This document shows, one piece after another, positions 7,810 through 17,118 of a DNA stretch of 64,000 bases. How positions within the stretch are numbered: position 1 is the first letter of the stretch; each line of letters opens with the position of its first letter. This DNA is from Pyrinomonadaceae bacterium (GTDB lineage Bacteria > Acidobacteriota > Blastocatellia > Pyrinomonadales > Pyrinomonadaceae). Position numbers and translations under genes: made by a program. A model generated the notes under the pieces. The model was not told where the DNA came from and searched no databases. It saw only the letters and a list, made by a program, of their open reading frames with translations. Location: positions 1-64,000 of the forward strand of contig JACVRN010000010.1 in NCBI GenBank assembly GCA_014534425.1, read 5' to 3'.

Positions 7810-8757
7810 CTACCGGCCCTTCTCCGAGGCAAGTCTGCGACGAAGCTGCTCGGCGGCCCGCTCGGCCAGCGCCTTGCACGCGTTCGGAGAGATTACAGGG
7901 TCGGGCTTAACTCCCCGCTCGCGCCCCGCAAGCCGTTGCCAGAGCGTGGACGCATCCGGGTGAGGTGTCAGCAGGATGTCGCAGGGTGTGGCACGCAAGA
8001 AGGCGAAGCTCTTCTCGAAGTCCTGTACGGCGGCGGGGTAATCGCGGCTGTCCGAGAAGCGAAACCCCTCGGCTGAGACAGGCGTCATGCTGTCTGCATA
8101 AACGAAGCTCAGGCAGCGCTTGCCTTCGCACGACTCCCAAGTCCAACTGGTTCCGCCCGGAGTGTGGCCGGGCGTGAAATGCGCTGTCAGTTTGATGTCG
8201 CCGACGCGAAGTGTTTGGCCGTCGCGCAAGGTGGCGGCCCTTGGGATTAGCTCCACCGGCGGGATACTGCCGAACTGAGGGTCAGCCTTGCCGACGCCGG
8301 TTTTCGTCAGCACCTCAACGCTCCAGGGACTGGCCGCAACTTCGGCCCCGCTCAGGCGCTGCAACTCCGCAATCCCCCCGCCGTGATCTAAGTGCACATG
8401 AGAGTTAACTATGAGTTTCACGTCTTCGATCCTGAACCCCAGGGAGCGAATGTTAGCTACGACCTGCGGGACAGACTCCGGCAGGGCGCTGTCTATCAGT
8501 ACGTGCCCGGCCTTGGAGGTAATCAGGATTGAACTCAGACCGTGAGGGCCTACATAGTAAGTGTTGCCGTAAATTCGAAAAGGCTGCTGCGGCTTGTTCC
8601 ACTCAGGACAGTCGGCGCAGGATGATTGGCGTGCGCCCTGCTGTCCAGACGCGAGGGCAGCGATGACGAGAAGAACAGTCGCAAGCGCCAGGGCTTGTGC
8701 CGGATTCGGAAGCTGGTATCGCGTGTGCATAGATTTAACTTTATGTTGATTGCTCAA
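7810..8757 (-). CDS. Subclass B3 metallo-beta-lactamase
   Basis: This is a periplasmic zinc hydrolase that opens beta-lactam rings. The zinc motif SHVHLDHGGG gives H-x-H-x-D-H, TPGHTPGGTSWTW supplies the His of the second cluster together with the B3-typical GGTSW, and LLTPHPDASTLWQRL supplies the last His. Subclass B1/B2 Cys is absent, as expected for B3. The N-terminus has a signal peptide (ALALATVLLVIAALASGQ). A TTG start at 8755-8757 with AAGGAGG 8 nt upstream is preferred to the ATG at 8730, which has no ribosome-binding site. The 315-aa length fits the family. No LysR/AmpR regulator is nearby, so it looks constitutive and chromosomal, like many environmental B3 enzymes. Activity is not proven by sequence. 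Confidence 0.88.
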   Translation of the reverse strand: MSNQHKVKSMHTRYQLPNPAQALALATVLLVIAALASGQQGARQSSCADCPEWNKPQQPFRIYGNTYYVGPHGLSSILITSKAGHVLIDSALPESVPQVVANIRSLGFRIEDVKLIVNSHVHLDHGGGIAELQRLSGAEVAASPWSVEVLTKTGVGKADPQFGSIPPVELIPRAATLRDGQTLRVGDIKLTAHFTPGHTPGGTSWTWESCEGKRCLSFVYADSMTPVSAEGFRFSDSRDYPAAVQDFEKSFAFLRATPCDILLTPHPDASTLWQRLAGRERGVKPDPVISPNACKALAERAAEQLRRRLASEKGR

Positions 8758-8941
8758 TTCAGGTGCCTCCTTGTCACATTATAGTCGAACATGCCCTCGC
8801 CCCGCTTCTCTATGAAGGATTAGAGAAAAAACCCTGGCATGTTAATCTATAGCAGATCAGAAATCTTATCGTCGTGACCCGACCAGACTGAACCGTAGAA
8901 AAGCTCTGCAGGTGTTGAAGTGGGCCATGCAAGGAGAAAGA

Positions 8942-9829
<888 letters not shown>

Positions 9830-10222
9830 CTAGTTAGAATCAAGCACGGGCGGCAGTTCTTTGCCTTCAGGAATGAATCGAATGGAGAGGGAGTTAACGC
9901 AGTGGCGCGTGTTTTTATCTGTGAAGCCTTCGCCTTCAAAAACGTGTCCTAAGTGAGCATGACAGTGGGCGCAAACGATTTCTATGCGCCGTCCATCCGC
10001 GTCCACATGGCGCTCCACGCTATTCGGGTATTCTTCATCAAAACTCGGCCAGCCGCAGCCCGAATGGAATTTGGCCTCCGCCGAATAGAGCGGATTATTG
10101 CAGCGCCGACAGATAAATGTTCCGGGCGAGAAAAGCTTATCGTACTCGCCCGTATAAGGTCTTTCTGTGCCTTTATGAACGATGACTCGCTCTTCTTCGG
10201 CTGACAGGTGGTTATATGGCAT
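9830..10222 (-). CDS. msrB: Peptide-methionine (R)-S-oxide reductase
   Basis: This enzyme repairs the R epimer of methionine sulfoxide in proteins. The 130-aa product has the two structural zinc CxxC pairs (C-R-R-C near residue 38 and C-A-H-C near 87), the FHSGCGWPSF and HLGHVFEGEGF signature boxes, and the catalytic Cys in RHCVNSLSIRF. There is no signal peptide, so it is cytoplasmic. It is the last gene of the MarR-pirin-FMN reductase-MsrB run (28 bp after the reductase), which supports an oxidative or electrophile stress role and probable control by that MarR. It would take electrons from thioredoxin. Confidence 0.93.
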   Translation of the reverse strand: MPYNHLSAEEERVIVHKGTERPYTGEYDKLFSPGTFICRRCNNPLYSAEAKFHSGCGWPSFDEEYPNSVERHVDADGRRIEIVCAHCHAHLGHVFEGEGFTDKNTRHCVNSLSIRFIPEGKELPPVLDSN

Positions 10223-10250
10223 AAATATTTTCCAATTCTCGTCCGTGGCT

Positions 10251-10808
10251 TTACTGCCGCAGTGTCTTCATAGCGCCGCCCCAACTGATGACCTGGTCTA
10301 GCATGGCGTTAACGGACTGCTCTTGATGAGCGGCGGGCTTGAACTGGCTAAAGTTCTCGAAGTCCGTGAAGAGCGAAAGCCCTACCTGAGCGCGCACATC
10401 TGCGACCTGTAGCTCTCCCATCACCAGACGCAGGCTCTCCACCGCCCGCGCGCCCAATGAACTTCCGTAGCCGACAAATCCGGCAGCCTTGTTGTTCCAC
10501 TCCTTGTAGAGGAAATCAATCGCGTTCTTGAGCGCGCCCGATGTGCCGTGGTTGTACTCGGGCGTGACGAAGACGTAAGCGTCGAACGAATCTATCTTCG
10601 CCGCCCATGCCTTGGTGTGTTCCTTAGAGTACTGACCCAATGAAGGCGGCACGGGTTCGTCCAATAGCGGCAGGTTGAAGTCTTTGATGTCCACTAGTTC
10701 AAACTCTGCATCGCTGCGCTTCTGTGCGATTTCATAGACCCAACGCGCTACGGCCTCGCCGTTGCGGTTGGGCCGAGTGCTTCCTATGATGACGGCAATC
10801 CTAATCAT
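10251..10808 (-). CDS. NADPH-dependent FMN reductase
   Basis: This flavodoxin-fold NAD(P)H:FMN or quinone reductase has 185 aa. The FMN phosphate loop is IGSTRPNRNGEAVARW near the N-terminus, and the second signature is VFVTPEYNHGTSGALKNAIDFL at about 80-100. GYGSSLGARAVESLRLVM follows, as in the azoreductase/chromate reductase-like group (ChrR/YieF relatives). The ATG at 10806-10808 has AGGAGG close upstream; the frame is open 10 codons further but without a better signal. It sits between pirin and MsrB in a MarR-headed operon, an arrangement that fits quinone or electrophile detoxification (inference). Confidence 0.9.
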   Translation of the reverse strand: MIRIAVIIGSTRPNRNGEAVARWVYEIAQKRSDAEFELVDIKDFNLPLLDEPVPPSLGQYSKEHTKAWAAKIDSFDAYVFVTPEYNHGTSGALKNAIDFLYKEWNNKAAGFVGYGSSLGARAVESLRLVMGELQVADVRAQVGLSLFTDFENFSQFKPAAHQEQSVNAMLDQVISWGGAMKTLRQ

Positions 10809-10886
10809 AAATTCCTCCTGTGCGGTTTCCGCTACCAATACTTTGTGTTTACCCTAAAGCAGCTAAACAATCCTATGCTTGCTCGT

Positions 10887-11810
10887 TCAAGAATTAATCA
10901 CGCCCATACGGCCCTCGCGGTAATCCTCGATTGCTTGAAGGATTTCGCCTTCGGTATTCATCACGAACGGGCCGTAGCGCGCGACCGCTTCGTTCAACGG
11001 CACACCAGCGATGAGCAGCACTTCCAGAGTAGTCTTTGCGTCCGCCGCATTTTCAATCCTCACAAGGTCTCCGTCCTGCGCGAACAGAACCATCTGCCCG
11101 TCCAGGGCGCGCTCGCCTTCTGCCCCGAACCTTCCTTCGCCGTCCACTATGTAAGCGAAGGCGTTGTACTCTACGGGCACGCGTTGGCTGACTGCGCCTC
11201 CAGGCTTGATAGTGTAATGCAGGTAGATGATGGGCGTGCACGTCTCTATGACGGCCTGTTTCCCCATAGCCTCGCCCGCGATTACACTCACCGTCACCAG
11301 GCGGTCATCCGAAGTCGCTTTGGGAATCCGCGCAGCCTGTATCTCCTGATAGCGCGGTCTCATCATCTTGTCGCGCTGCGGCAGGTTCACCCAAAGTTGA
11401 AAGCCGTGCAAGCGTCCTCCGTCGCGCTGGAACTCACGACTCGGCATCTCCGAATGAACAACGCCTGCTCCTGCCGTCATCCACTGCACGTCGCCCGCAC
11501 GCAGGCGACCCTTATGCCCACGTGAGTCTTTATGCTCCATTTCACCGGACAGCAAATAAGTCACGGTCTCGAATCCACGATGCGGATGGTCGGGCGCTCC
11601 CTTCGCTTGACCGGGCGCAAGCTCCATAGGCCCCATTTCGTCCAGGAGCAGGAACGGATCGAACTTGGAAAACGATGCCTTCGGGAACGGTCGGCGGACT
11701 AGAAAGCCCGCGCCTTCCAGCGTCTCTATGCTGTTGACCAGCCCCGCGACTGTACGCGCTCCAACAGCGCGACTCTCTTCCACTCTTAATGCTTCACTTG
11801 CCCTTGCCAT
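10887..11810 (-). CDS. Pirin family protein (YhaK-like bicupin)
   Basis: This is the second pirin of the window, 307 aa from the ATG at 11808-11810 with GAGGAG just upstream. The metal-site motifs are clear: HPHRGFETVTYLLSG and WMTAGAGVVHSEMP. The C-terminal cupin is VEYNAFAYIVDGEGRFG, typical of pirins. It starts 44 bp after the MarR stop and is followed by the FMN reductase, a common MarR-pirin-oxidoreductase arrangement. The role is likely redox sensing or quercetinase-like dioxygenation; neither is proven here. It is clearly divergent from the pirin at 1935-2843, so it is not a recent duplicate. Confidence 0.9.
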   Translation of the reverse strand: MARASEALRVEESRAVGARTVAGLVNSIETLEGAGFLVRRPFPKASFSKFDPFLLLDEMGPMELAPGQAKGAPDHPHRGFETVTYLLSGEMEHKDSRGHKGRLRAGDVQWMTAGAGVVHSEMPSREFQRDGGRLHGFQLWVNLPQRDKMMRPRYQEIQAARIPKATSDDRLVTVSVIAGEAMGKQAVIETCTPIIYLHYTIKPGGAVSQRVPVEYNAFAYIVDGEGRFGAEGERALDGQMVLFAQDGDLVRIENAADAKTTLEVLLIAGVPLNEAVARYGPFVMNTEGEILQAIEDYREGRMGVINS

Positions 11811-11854
11811 ACTATCTCCTCTTATAGCCAATTTGGCGCACGCCTATTGACTGC

Positions 11855-12340
11855 TTACTCTGTGCCTTCTTCTTCAACTGGTTCTGATGGGGCCGCAGCC
11901 TCGTAGCCGATCTTCTTCAACAGTCGTATGAGCGTTGCGCGCTCTTGCGTGGTCAGGGAGGCTGCGGCTAGACGCTCCATGTCTGCAGCGTGCTCGGCGT
12001 AGGCCCGCTTGATTAGTCTCCTGCCTTCTTTCGTCAAATGAATGATTCTCGCCCGCCTATCAGTCTGGGACGCGCGCCTCTCCACCAGCCCCTTCGTCTC
12101 CAGGCGGTCAACGGCCACCGTGATTGAACCGCTCGTTAAAAGAACTTTTCTTCCGATCTCGTTGACGGGCAGCGCCCCCTTGTGCAGCAGGGCTTCAAGG
12201 ACGGCGAAGTCGCTGCCGCACAACTCCAAATGCTCTATGCTCTTCTTGGCGTATGCCTCGACCGCCTGCGCCGCTTTCCACAGCACCAGCCAAACGTGAA
12301 CGCCGCTCCCGCCCGTCAATGATTCAAGGTTTACGCTCAT
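11855..12340 (-). CDS. MarR family transcriptional regulator
   Basis: This 161-aa winged-helix repressor has the usual MarR layout: N-terminal dimerisation helices, HTH (VNEIGRKVLLTSGSITVAVDRL), the wing with D-R-R-A-R-I-I-H-L-T-K-E-G, and a C-terminal dimerisation helix followed by an acidic tail. A Cys (HLELCGSDFAV, around residue 42) lies in the region where redox-sensing MarR proteins carry their reactive Cys. A perfect 30-bp palindrome lies 15 bp upstream of its start, so autoregulation and control of the downstream pirin, FMN reductase and MsrB genes is likely. The signal may be an oxidant or electrophile (inference). Confidence 0.92.
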   Translation of the reverse strand: MSVNLESLTGGSGVHVWLVLWKAAQAVEAYAKKSIEHLELCGSDFAVLEALLHKGALPVNEIGRKVLLTSGSITVAVDRLETKGLVERRASQTDRRARIIHLTKEGRRLIKRAYAEHAADMERLAAASLTTQERATLIRLLKKIGYEAAAPSEPVEEEGTE

Positions 12341-12354
12341 CTAATCAAATCTCG

Positions 12355-12384
12355 ATAAAGTATCTTGACATCAAGATACTTTAT
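12355..12384. promoter_or_regulatory. MarR operator, perfect 30-bp palindrome
   Basis: ATAAAGTATCTTGA and its exact complement are separated by CA. It begins 15 bp upstream of the MarR start codon. The core TATCTTGACATCAAGATA is the sort of symmetric site bound by MarR dimers. Its position over the promoter or leader fits repression of the MarR-pirin-FMN reductase-MsrB operon. Confidence 0.8.
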
Positions 12385-12475
12385 TTCAAGCCGCATGTCA
12401 AATGGTCTAGTGAGGTTTTCTGTAGGTGCGCTGTAGTCAGACCTGCTTGCCGGACTTGAAATTGCGCGCGATTAG

Positions 12476-12725
12476 TTATTCTGCCGCCAACTGTGAAACT
12501 CTGCTGGCTCGCGCCCCTGTTGTCAGAAGCGCCAGGACGGCAGCTACTACGAACAGCGCCAAAACGTCGCCCCACAAGTGTCCCATGCTGTGCGGGTAAA
12601 CAAAGGACTGCACCGCCATGATGCCGCCGTCTGTTGGCAAGCGCTGCCATGCCGTCCAGCGCATGGAAGATGGCGGATTTATGTCTCAACTCCTGCCCTA
12701 ATGACAACGCCTCTTGATAGTACAC
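12476..12725 (-). pseudogene. Minus-strand relics: TPR piece and a membrane-protein tail
   Basis: Two fragments without a complete gene are visible. From 12725 to about 12630, one frame reads YYQEALSLGQELRHKSAIFHALDGMAALA, like one TPR repeat of large TPR-ATPases. From about 12619 to 12476, another frame reads a hydrophobic helix (HLWGDVLALFVVAAVLALLTTGA) with a short basic tail and stop. Neither has a start with ribosome-binding site or a complete domain. They abut a plus-strand relic of a similar TPR protein, suggesting a rearranged dead locus. Confidence 0.45.
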
Positions 12726-13231
12726 TGGTTTCTAGGCCAACCCGACCAGGCTCTTGAGCGTATACGTGAAGCCCTGACGATTGGGCGCGAGTTATCCGAA
12801 CCTCTCAGCCTGGCGCACGCTCTCCTTTTTGCGGCGATTCTTTATCAGCTTCGGCGGGAAGAGCAGTTGGCGCAGGAACACGCCGACCAGGCATTCGCTG
12901 TTTCTAGTGAGCACGGGCTGGCGCTGTATCAGGGGATGGCAACGATTATGCAGGGCCGGGCGTTGCTACGGCATGGTCGGAGTGAAAAAGTGGTTGAGAA
13001 CTCTTTGATTACACAGGCGGAGGAATGTTTTAGTCAATCCATAAAGGTTGCACAGCAACAGAAGGCCAAATCGTGGGACTGCGCGCGGCGATGACCCTTG
13101 CCCGTCTTTACCAGGAGCGCGGCAAACAAAAAGAATCACTGGCCCGCCTTAAGCAAATCTACGACAGTTTTACAGAAGGATTCGAGACTGCGGATTTGCG
13201 TGAAGCAAGAGCGCTGCTCCATCAGTTTTAA
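12705..13231 (+). pseudogene. Decayed C-terminus of a TPR/AAA-ATPase signalling protein
   Basis: The first frame encodes GQPDQALERIREALTIGREL followed by LAHALLFAAILYQLRREEQLAQEHADQA, the C-terminal TPR region of large adenylate cyclase/ATPase-TPR regulators. After HGRSEKVVE about 80 residues usual in the family are missing, and AEECFSQSIKVAQQQKAKSW follows. One base is then lost near 13075-13080, and the continuation LRAAMTLARLYQERGKQKES through FTEGFETADLREARALL appears in another frame, ending at 13231. No N-terminal ATPase or cyclase is present. The result is a truncated, internally deleted and frameshifted relic between two live genes. Confidence 0.75.
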
Positions 13232-13642
13232 TCATCCTTCGACTACAGCCACGGCATCGACCTCAATCAAGAAACCTTCTTTCGCTAACGACTGCACCCC
13301 TAGCCATGTGCTCGCCGGAAGATTCTTCTGCGGGAAATATTGCCTCAAAGCTTCGCCGACTGGCAGAGCATCCTCCGGCTTATAATCTTTGACGTAAATG
13401 TTCAACTTCACCACGTCTGCTGTCGTCGCCCCAGCCGTAACTAAAGCGACCTCCAGATTCTGGAAAGCCCGCAACGCCTGTGTCTTCAAATCACCTTCGC
13501 CTATAAGATTCTGCTTCTCATCCACAGAGACCTGGCCGGATATATATATTGTCTTTGATTTATCGTGCGAGACGATGACTACCTGTGAAAAGGACTGCTC
13601 CCAGTTAGGAAGAGTAACGGGATTGATAAATTCTTTGTTCAT
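13232..13642 (-). CDS. ridA: RidA family reactive enamine/imine deaminase
   Basis: This 136-aa YjgF/RidA fold protein probably hydrolyses reactive 2-aminoacrylate-type enamines formed by PLP enzymes. The signature region is ISGQVSVDEKQNLIGEGDLKTQALRAFQNLEVAL, then VVKLNIYVKDY and PASTWLGVQSLAKEGFLIEVDAVAV. The Arg that binds carboxylate in true RidA (in the CR-x-x-V/I region) is not obvious, since TWLGVQ replaces R-x-x-V/A, so it may belong to a RidA subgroup of different substrate. It starts at the ATG 13640-13642 without a clear ribosome-binding site and stands alone. Confidence 0.85.
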   Translation of the reverse strand: MNKEFINPVTLPNWEQSFSQVVIVSHDKSKTIYISGQVSVDEKQNLIGEGDLKTQALRAFQNLEVALVTAGATTADVVKLNIYVKDYKPEDALPVGEALRQYFPQKNLPASTWLGVQSLAKEGFLIEVDAVAVVEG

Positions 13643-13783
13643 GCGCGGATTTTAGCACGCGGCCTCATCTTATCTGGGAAGCTTTCGGATGATTTTATTT
13701 CCTCCGGCTGTGATTCTTTCCATGATTGCTTTTCGCGTTTAGGAATAGAGCTAAATTTTATCTAAGAGCAAAGGAAAAGGTTT

Positions 13784-14710
13784 ATGTCAGGATGCAGTGC
13801 CCGAACCAATATAAAACTTAGGCTTTCGATTCTAATGAGTCTTCTGCCTTTCAGGCCGGGTCGGCAAGTTTCGGCTCAGGCTTCAGCCCAAAACGTAAAT
13901 ACAGGCTCTATTAGTTGGACTCATACTTCATGGGGGCAGAAGTTCATAAAATCTGCGACGCTTGTTTTAGCTCTGCTCTGTTCGGCTTCAATCGCATTGG
14001 CCGACATGAAGATTACGACCAGGAGTACGTCAAGCGGGCAGAGTGTCACCAGCATAACTTATATTAAAGGCGCACGGCAGCGCACGGAAGGCTTAGGCTA
14101 CACGACCATCTACCAGTGCGACCTCAAACGGATGATTCAGATAAACGATAAGACCAAAACTTATTTGATTACCCCGCTCGAAGGCGCGTCGAAATCCGCC
14201 GCCACGCAGAGAACCGGAACTGGCAAGCGGCGCGGCGGTATCATTACTTATACTACTACCAGCACGGATACGGGCGAGCGTAAAGATATTCTGGGACTCA
14301 AGGCAAAGCGCATTAAATCTAAAACAGTGGTTGAGGCTTCCGAAGGCGCATGCAACACCATGAATATGGAGATGGAGACCGACGGCTGGTACATAGAACT
14401 TCCGGGCAGCCAAGCCTGTTCGACGCAAGGAGCGTCAACCCTTCCCTCCGACCAGTCTGACTGTGTAGACGAGGTGCGGTACAAGACGGAGGGAGTAGCC
14501 AATTCCGGTTATCCCATGGCGACAACGACTTTGATTAAGTTCAACCTCGGAGGCGATAGCCCTACAATTCCCCCTTCGTCATCCACGCAGGAGGTGGTAG
14601 ATGTTTCTAACGCCCCGCTCAGCCAGTCGCTCTTCGAGATTCCTGCCGGATACACTGAAGTGAAAAGCTCGCAGGAGCTTGGTAGTCCATACCAACTCTT
14701 TTATGGGTAA
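13784..14710 (+). CDS. Secreted protein of unknown function (acidobacterial type)
   Basis: The 308-aa frame has an upstream purine-rich ribosome-binding site (AAAGGAAAAGG). A convincing signal sequence (FIKSATLVLALLCSASIALA) lies only at residues 54-75, after an N-terminal stretch with another weak hydrophobic segment, so a non-canonical internal start is possible. The mature part starts DMKITTRSTSSGQSVTSITYIKGARQR, continues with TIYQCDLKRMIQINDKTKTYLI, and later has paired Cys residues. Such beta-rich 'KITTR...YIKG.R.R' exported proteins are frequent in Acidobacteria and resemble DUF4412-like outer proteins. The function is unknown. It converges on the second MarR gene. Confidence 0.75.
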   Translation: MSGCSARTNIKLRLSILMSLLPFRPGRQVSAQASAQNVNTGSISWTHTSWGQKFIKSATLVLALLCSASIALADMKITTRSTSSGQSVTSITYIKGARQRTEGLGYTTIYQCDLKRMIQINDKTKTYLITPLEGASKSAATQRTGTGKRRGGIITYTTTSTDTGERKDILGLKAKRIKSKTVVEASEGACNTMNMEMETDGWYIELPGSQACSTQGASTLPSDQSDCVDEVRYKTEGVANSGYPMATTTLIKFNLGGDSPTIPPSSSTQEVVDVSNAPLSQSLFEIPAGYTEVKSSQELGSPYQLFYG

Positions 14711-14742
14711 AGCTCCTGAAAGAGTGTTGTGTAGATTGCGAA

Positions 14743-15180
14743 TCATCGTTCCCCTTCCAGATCTTCTAAAATAGTGCTCAACTGCGACGCTACGCGCCTG
14801 AGTTCCTCCTTGTGGGCTGCGGCCAACCGCTCAAGCAATTCGGCACCGCGCTTTGTCAAAGTGACGTAAACCTCTCGCCTGTCGCTCTCACTCTGATTCC
14901 TGACAATGAGGCCCTGCGCTTCCAGACGGTTAATCAGCCCGACGGCGCTGTGATGCTTGATGTGCAACCGCTCTGCAAGCTCGCCGTTCGTCACGTGCTC
15001 GCGCCCCGGATAACCCTTGATCGCAAGCAGCGCCTGGTGTTGATTCGGGGTCAGGCCCACCGCTTGGGCCGCCTCCTCGCTGAATTTAAGGAAACGCCGG
15101 AGCGCGTAGCGTAAAGACGAGAGCGATTCATACTCTCTCTTGGTAAGGCGCTTCTTTGAATTGGCACTCTTCGCAACCAT
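14743..15180 (-). CDS. MarR family transcriptional regulator
   Basis: This 145-aa winged-helix regulator has a basic N-terminus (NSKKRLTKREYESLSSLRY), the HTH LAERLHIKHHSAVGLINRLEAQGL and the wing SESDRREVYVTLTKRG. It is divergent from the ClC channel gene, and the 118-bp intergenic region contains a 19-bp palindrome (15239-15257). It therefore probably represses the ClC gene and possibly the SDR, GH15 and MscS genes behind it. The ligand is unknown. Confidence 0.9.
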   Translation of the reverse strand: MVAKSANSKKRLTKREYESLSSLRYALRRFLKFSEEAAQAVGLTPNQHQALLAIKGYPGREHVTNGELAERLHIKHHSAVGLINRLEAQGLIVRNQSESDRREVYVTLTKRGAELLERLAAAHKEELRRVASQLSTILEDLEGER

Positions 15181-15238
15181 CTTCTGTAATCTCCAAAATT
15201 CGAATTCTATCCTGAAGGCCCCCGCGAGTCCATTGAAT

Positions 15239-15257
15239 TATGTCGTATTACGACATA
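15239..15257. promoter_or_regulatory. Operator-like palindrome between MarR and ClC
   Basis: TATGTCGTA and its exact complement flank a single T. The site lies 58 bp from the MarR start and 41 bp from the ClC start, in an AT-rich stretch, consistent with an operator overlapping one or both divergent promoters. Confidence 0.7.
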
Positions 15258-15298
15258 TAATTTTGATTTTGATTTATCCTCCCGTACAGGAGTAGCAG

Positions 15299-17089
15299 AT
15301 GAAAACAACTAGGGTCGAAGACAGGCTGGCGGATTTCACAAGGGATAGGCGCGTTATCCTGCTCTCTCTGATAGCTGTGATGATTGGAGCGATAAGCGCG
15401 CTGGTTGCGGACGCGCTCGTGTGGCTCATCAGCGTCATCACCAACCTGGCTTTCTACCAGACATTCTCTTCCGTCTTCCAATCGCCTGAGCATCACAGGC
15501 TGGGGTATCTTGTCATCATCGTTCCGGTCATAGGCGGACTCGTCATAGGACTCATGGCTCGCTACGGTTCGGAGAAAATTCGCGGCCACGGCATCCCGGA
15601 GGCGCTGGAAGCTATACTTTTCGGTCGCAGTCGCATGTCGCCGAAAGTCGCCGTGCTGAAGCCGCTCTCGTCTGCCATCTCAATCGGCACGGGAGGGCCT
15701 TTCGGCGCTGAAGGCCCGATAATTATGACGGGCGGGGCGGTCGGCTCTCTTTTCGCTCAACTCTTTCATCTCTCTTCGGCAGAGCGCAAGACGCTGCTGG
15801 TGGCGGGCGCTGCCGGTGGAATGTCCGCCATCTTCGCTTCGCCTGTGGCGGCAGTCCTGCTGGCCGTAGAGTTGCTCCTGTTCGAATGGCGTCCTCGTTC
15901 TTTCATACCCGTGGCTATCGCCGCAGCCGTTGCCGGAGCGCTGAGGGTTCCTCTGATGGGCGCAGGCCCAATCTTCCCTGTGACTCCGCACGCGGCGCTC
16001 GGAGGCGAAGGATTAATCATGGCCTTCGGAGTAGGCATCCTCGCCGGAATCGCTTCAGGAATTTTAACGAACCTGGTGTACGCCTTCGAAGACCTCTTCG
16101 AGCGGCTGCCGATTCATTGGATGTGGTGGCCCGCAATCGGCGGACTTTTCGTGGGGATAGGAGGCTTTTTTGAGCCGCGTGTGCTCGGCGTAGGCTACGA
16201 CACCATTCACAGCCTGTTGCGCGGAGAGGTCATAGGCGGCGCACTCCTTGGACTTCTCATAGGGAAGTCGCTCGTCTGGTCAATCGCGCTAGGGTCTGGA
16301 ACTTCCGGCGGCGTGCTCGCCCCGCTACTGATTATGGGGGGCGCGCTCGGAGCTTTTGAGGCTCGCTTTATACCTATGGGTGATGCGGGACTGTGGGCCA
16401 TCGTCAGCATGGCGGCGATGATGGGCGGCACCATGCGTTCTCCCCTGACGGCGATGGTCTTTACACTTGAGTTGACGCATGACCTGAATCTGCTGCCGGG
16501 GCTTTTGGTCGGGTGCATTGCCGCACACGCTCTGACGGTGCTGCTGCTTCGTCGCTCTATCCTGACGGAGAAGGTTGCGCGGCGCGGCTTTCACATCACG
16601 CGCGAGTACAGCGTTGACCCGCTCACGGCTTTGCGCGTCGAAGAGGTGATGGACAGGAACGCGCCGACCGTACCTTCCTCCATGAAGGTCACAGAGCTTT
16701 CAGACCGTATAGCGCAACGCGACCCACACCTGACTCGACGGCAGGGCATACTCATCGTAGATGATGAGGAAAAGCTGGTCGGCATCATCACACGCGGCGA
16801 TGTATTACGTACCCTTGAGCAAGGCGCGAATGGCGACACGACCGTCCTGGATGCGGGAAGCCGTAATTTGATTGTCACCTACCCTGACGAGATTCTACAG
16901 GAGGCTGTGGTCAAGATGCTGCGTAGCGACATAGGTCGCCTTCCGGTAGTTGACCGCCAAGACCCGCGACGGCCCGTAGGCTATCTGGGCCGCGCAGGCG
17001 TCATGGCCGCGCGCCTCAGGCAGCATGAGGAAGAGCACGTTCGAGAGCAGGGCTTGCGCTCATCTCTCAGCCCGAATATGTCCCCCTAA
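15299..17089 (+). CDS. ClC family chloride channel/transporter with CBS pair
   Basis: This inner-membrane Cl- channel or Cl-/H+ antiporter has 596 aa. The chloride-path motifs are present: GHGIPEAL (GSGIP site), GTGGPFGAEGPI with the gating Glu, and GSGTSGGVLAPLL (GxFxP equivalent). VELLLFEWRP carries an acidic residue where the internal proton Glu lies in antiporters, so H+ coupling is plausible. The C-terminal 150 residues form two CBS domains (VEEVMDRNAPTVPSSMKV; GIITRGDVLRTLEQG) that may sense adenosine nucleotides. The ATG has CAGGAG about 8 nt upstream. It heads a plus-strand run ClC-SDR-GH15-MscS and is divergent from MarR, suggesting a role in acid or osmotic response. Confidence 0.93.
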   Translation: MKTTRVEDRLADFTRDRRVILLSLIAVMIGAISALVADALVWLISVITNLAFYQTFSSVFQSPEHHRLGYLVIIVPVIGGLVIGLMARYGSEKIRGHGIPEALEAILFGRSRMSPKVAVLKPLSSAISIGTGGPFGAEGPIIMTGGAVGSLFAQLFHLSSAERKTLLVAGAAGGMSAIFASPVAAVLLAVELLLFEWRPRSFIPVAIAAAVAGALRVPLMGAGPIFPVTPHAALGGEGLIMAFGVGILAGIASGILTNLVYAFEDLFERLPIHWMWWPAIGGLFVGIGGFFEPRVLGVGYDTIHSLLRGEVIGGALLGLLIGKSLVWSIALGSGTSGGVLAPLLIMGGALGAFEARFIPMGDAGLWAIVSMAAMMGGTMRSPLTAMVFTLELTHDLNLLPGLLVGCIAAHALTVLLLRRSILTEKVARRGFHITREYSVDPLTALRVEEVMDRNAPTVPSSMKVTELSDRIAQRDPHLTRRQGILIVDDEEKLVGIITRGDVLRTLEQGANGDTTVLDAGSRNLIVTYPDEILQEAVVKMLRSDIGRLPVVDRQDPRRPVGYLGRAGVMAARLRQHEEEHVREQGLRSSLSPNMSP

Positions 17090-17118
17090 GATCACCGCGC
17101 TCGAACAGGACGTTTACG

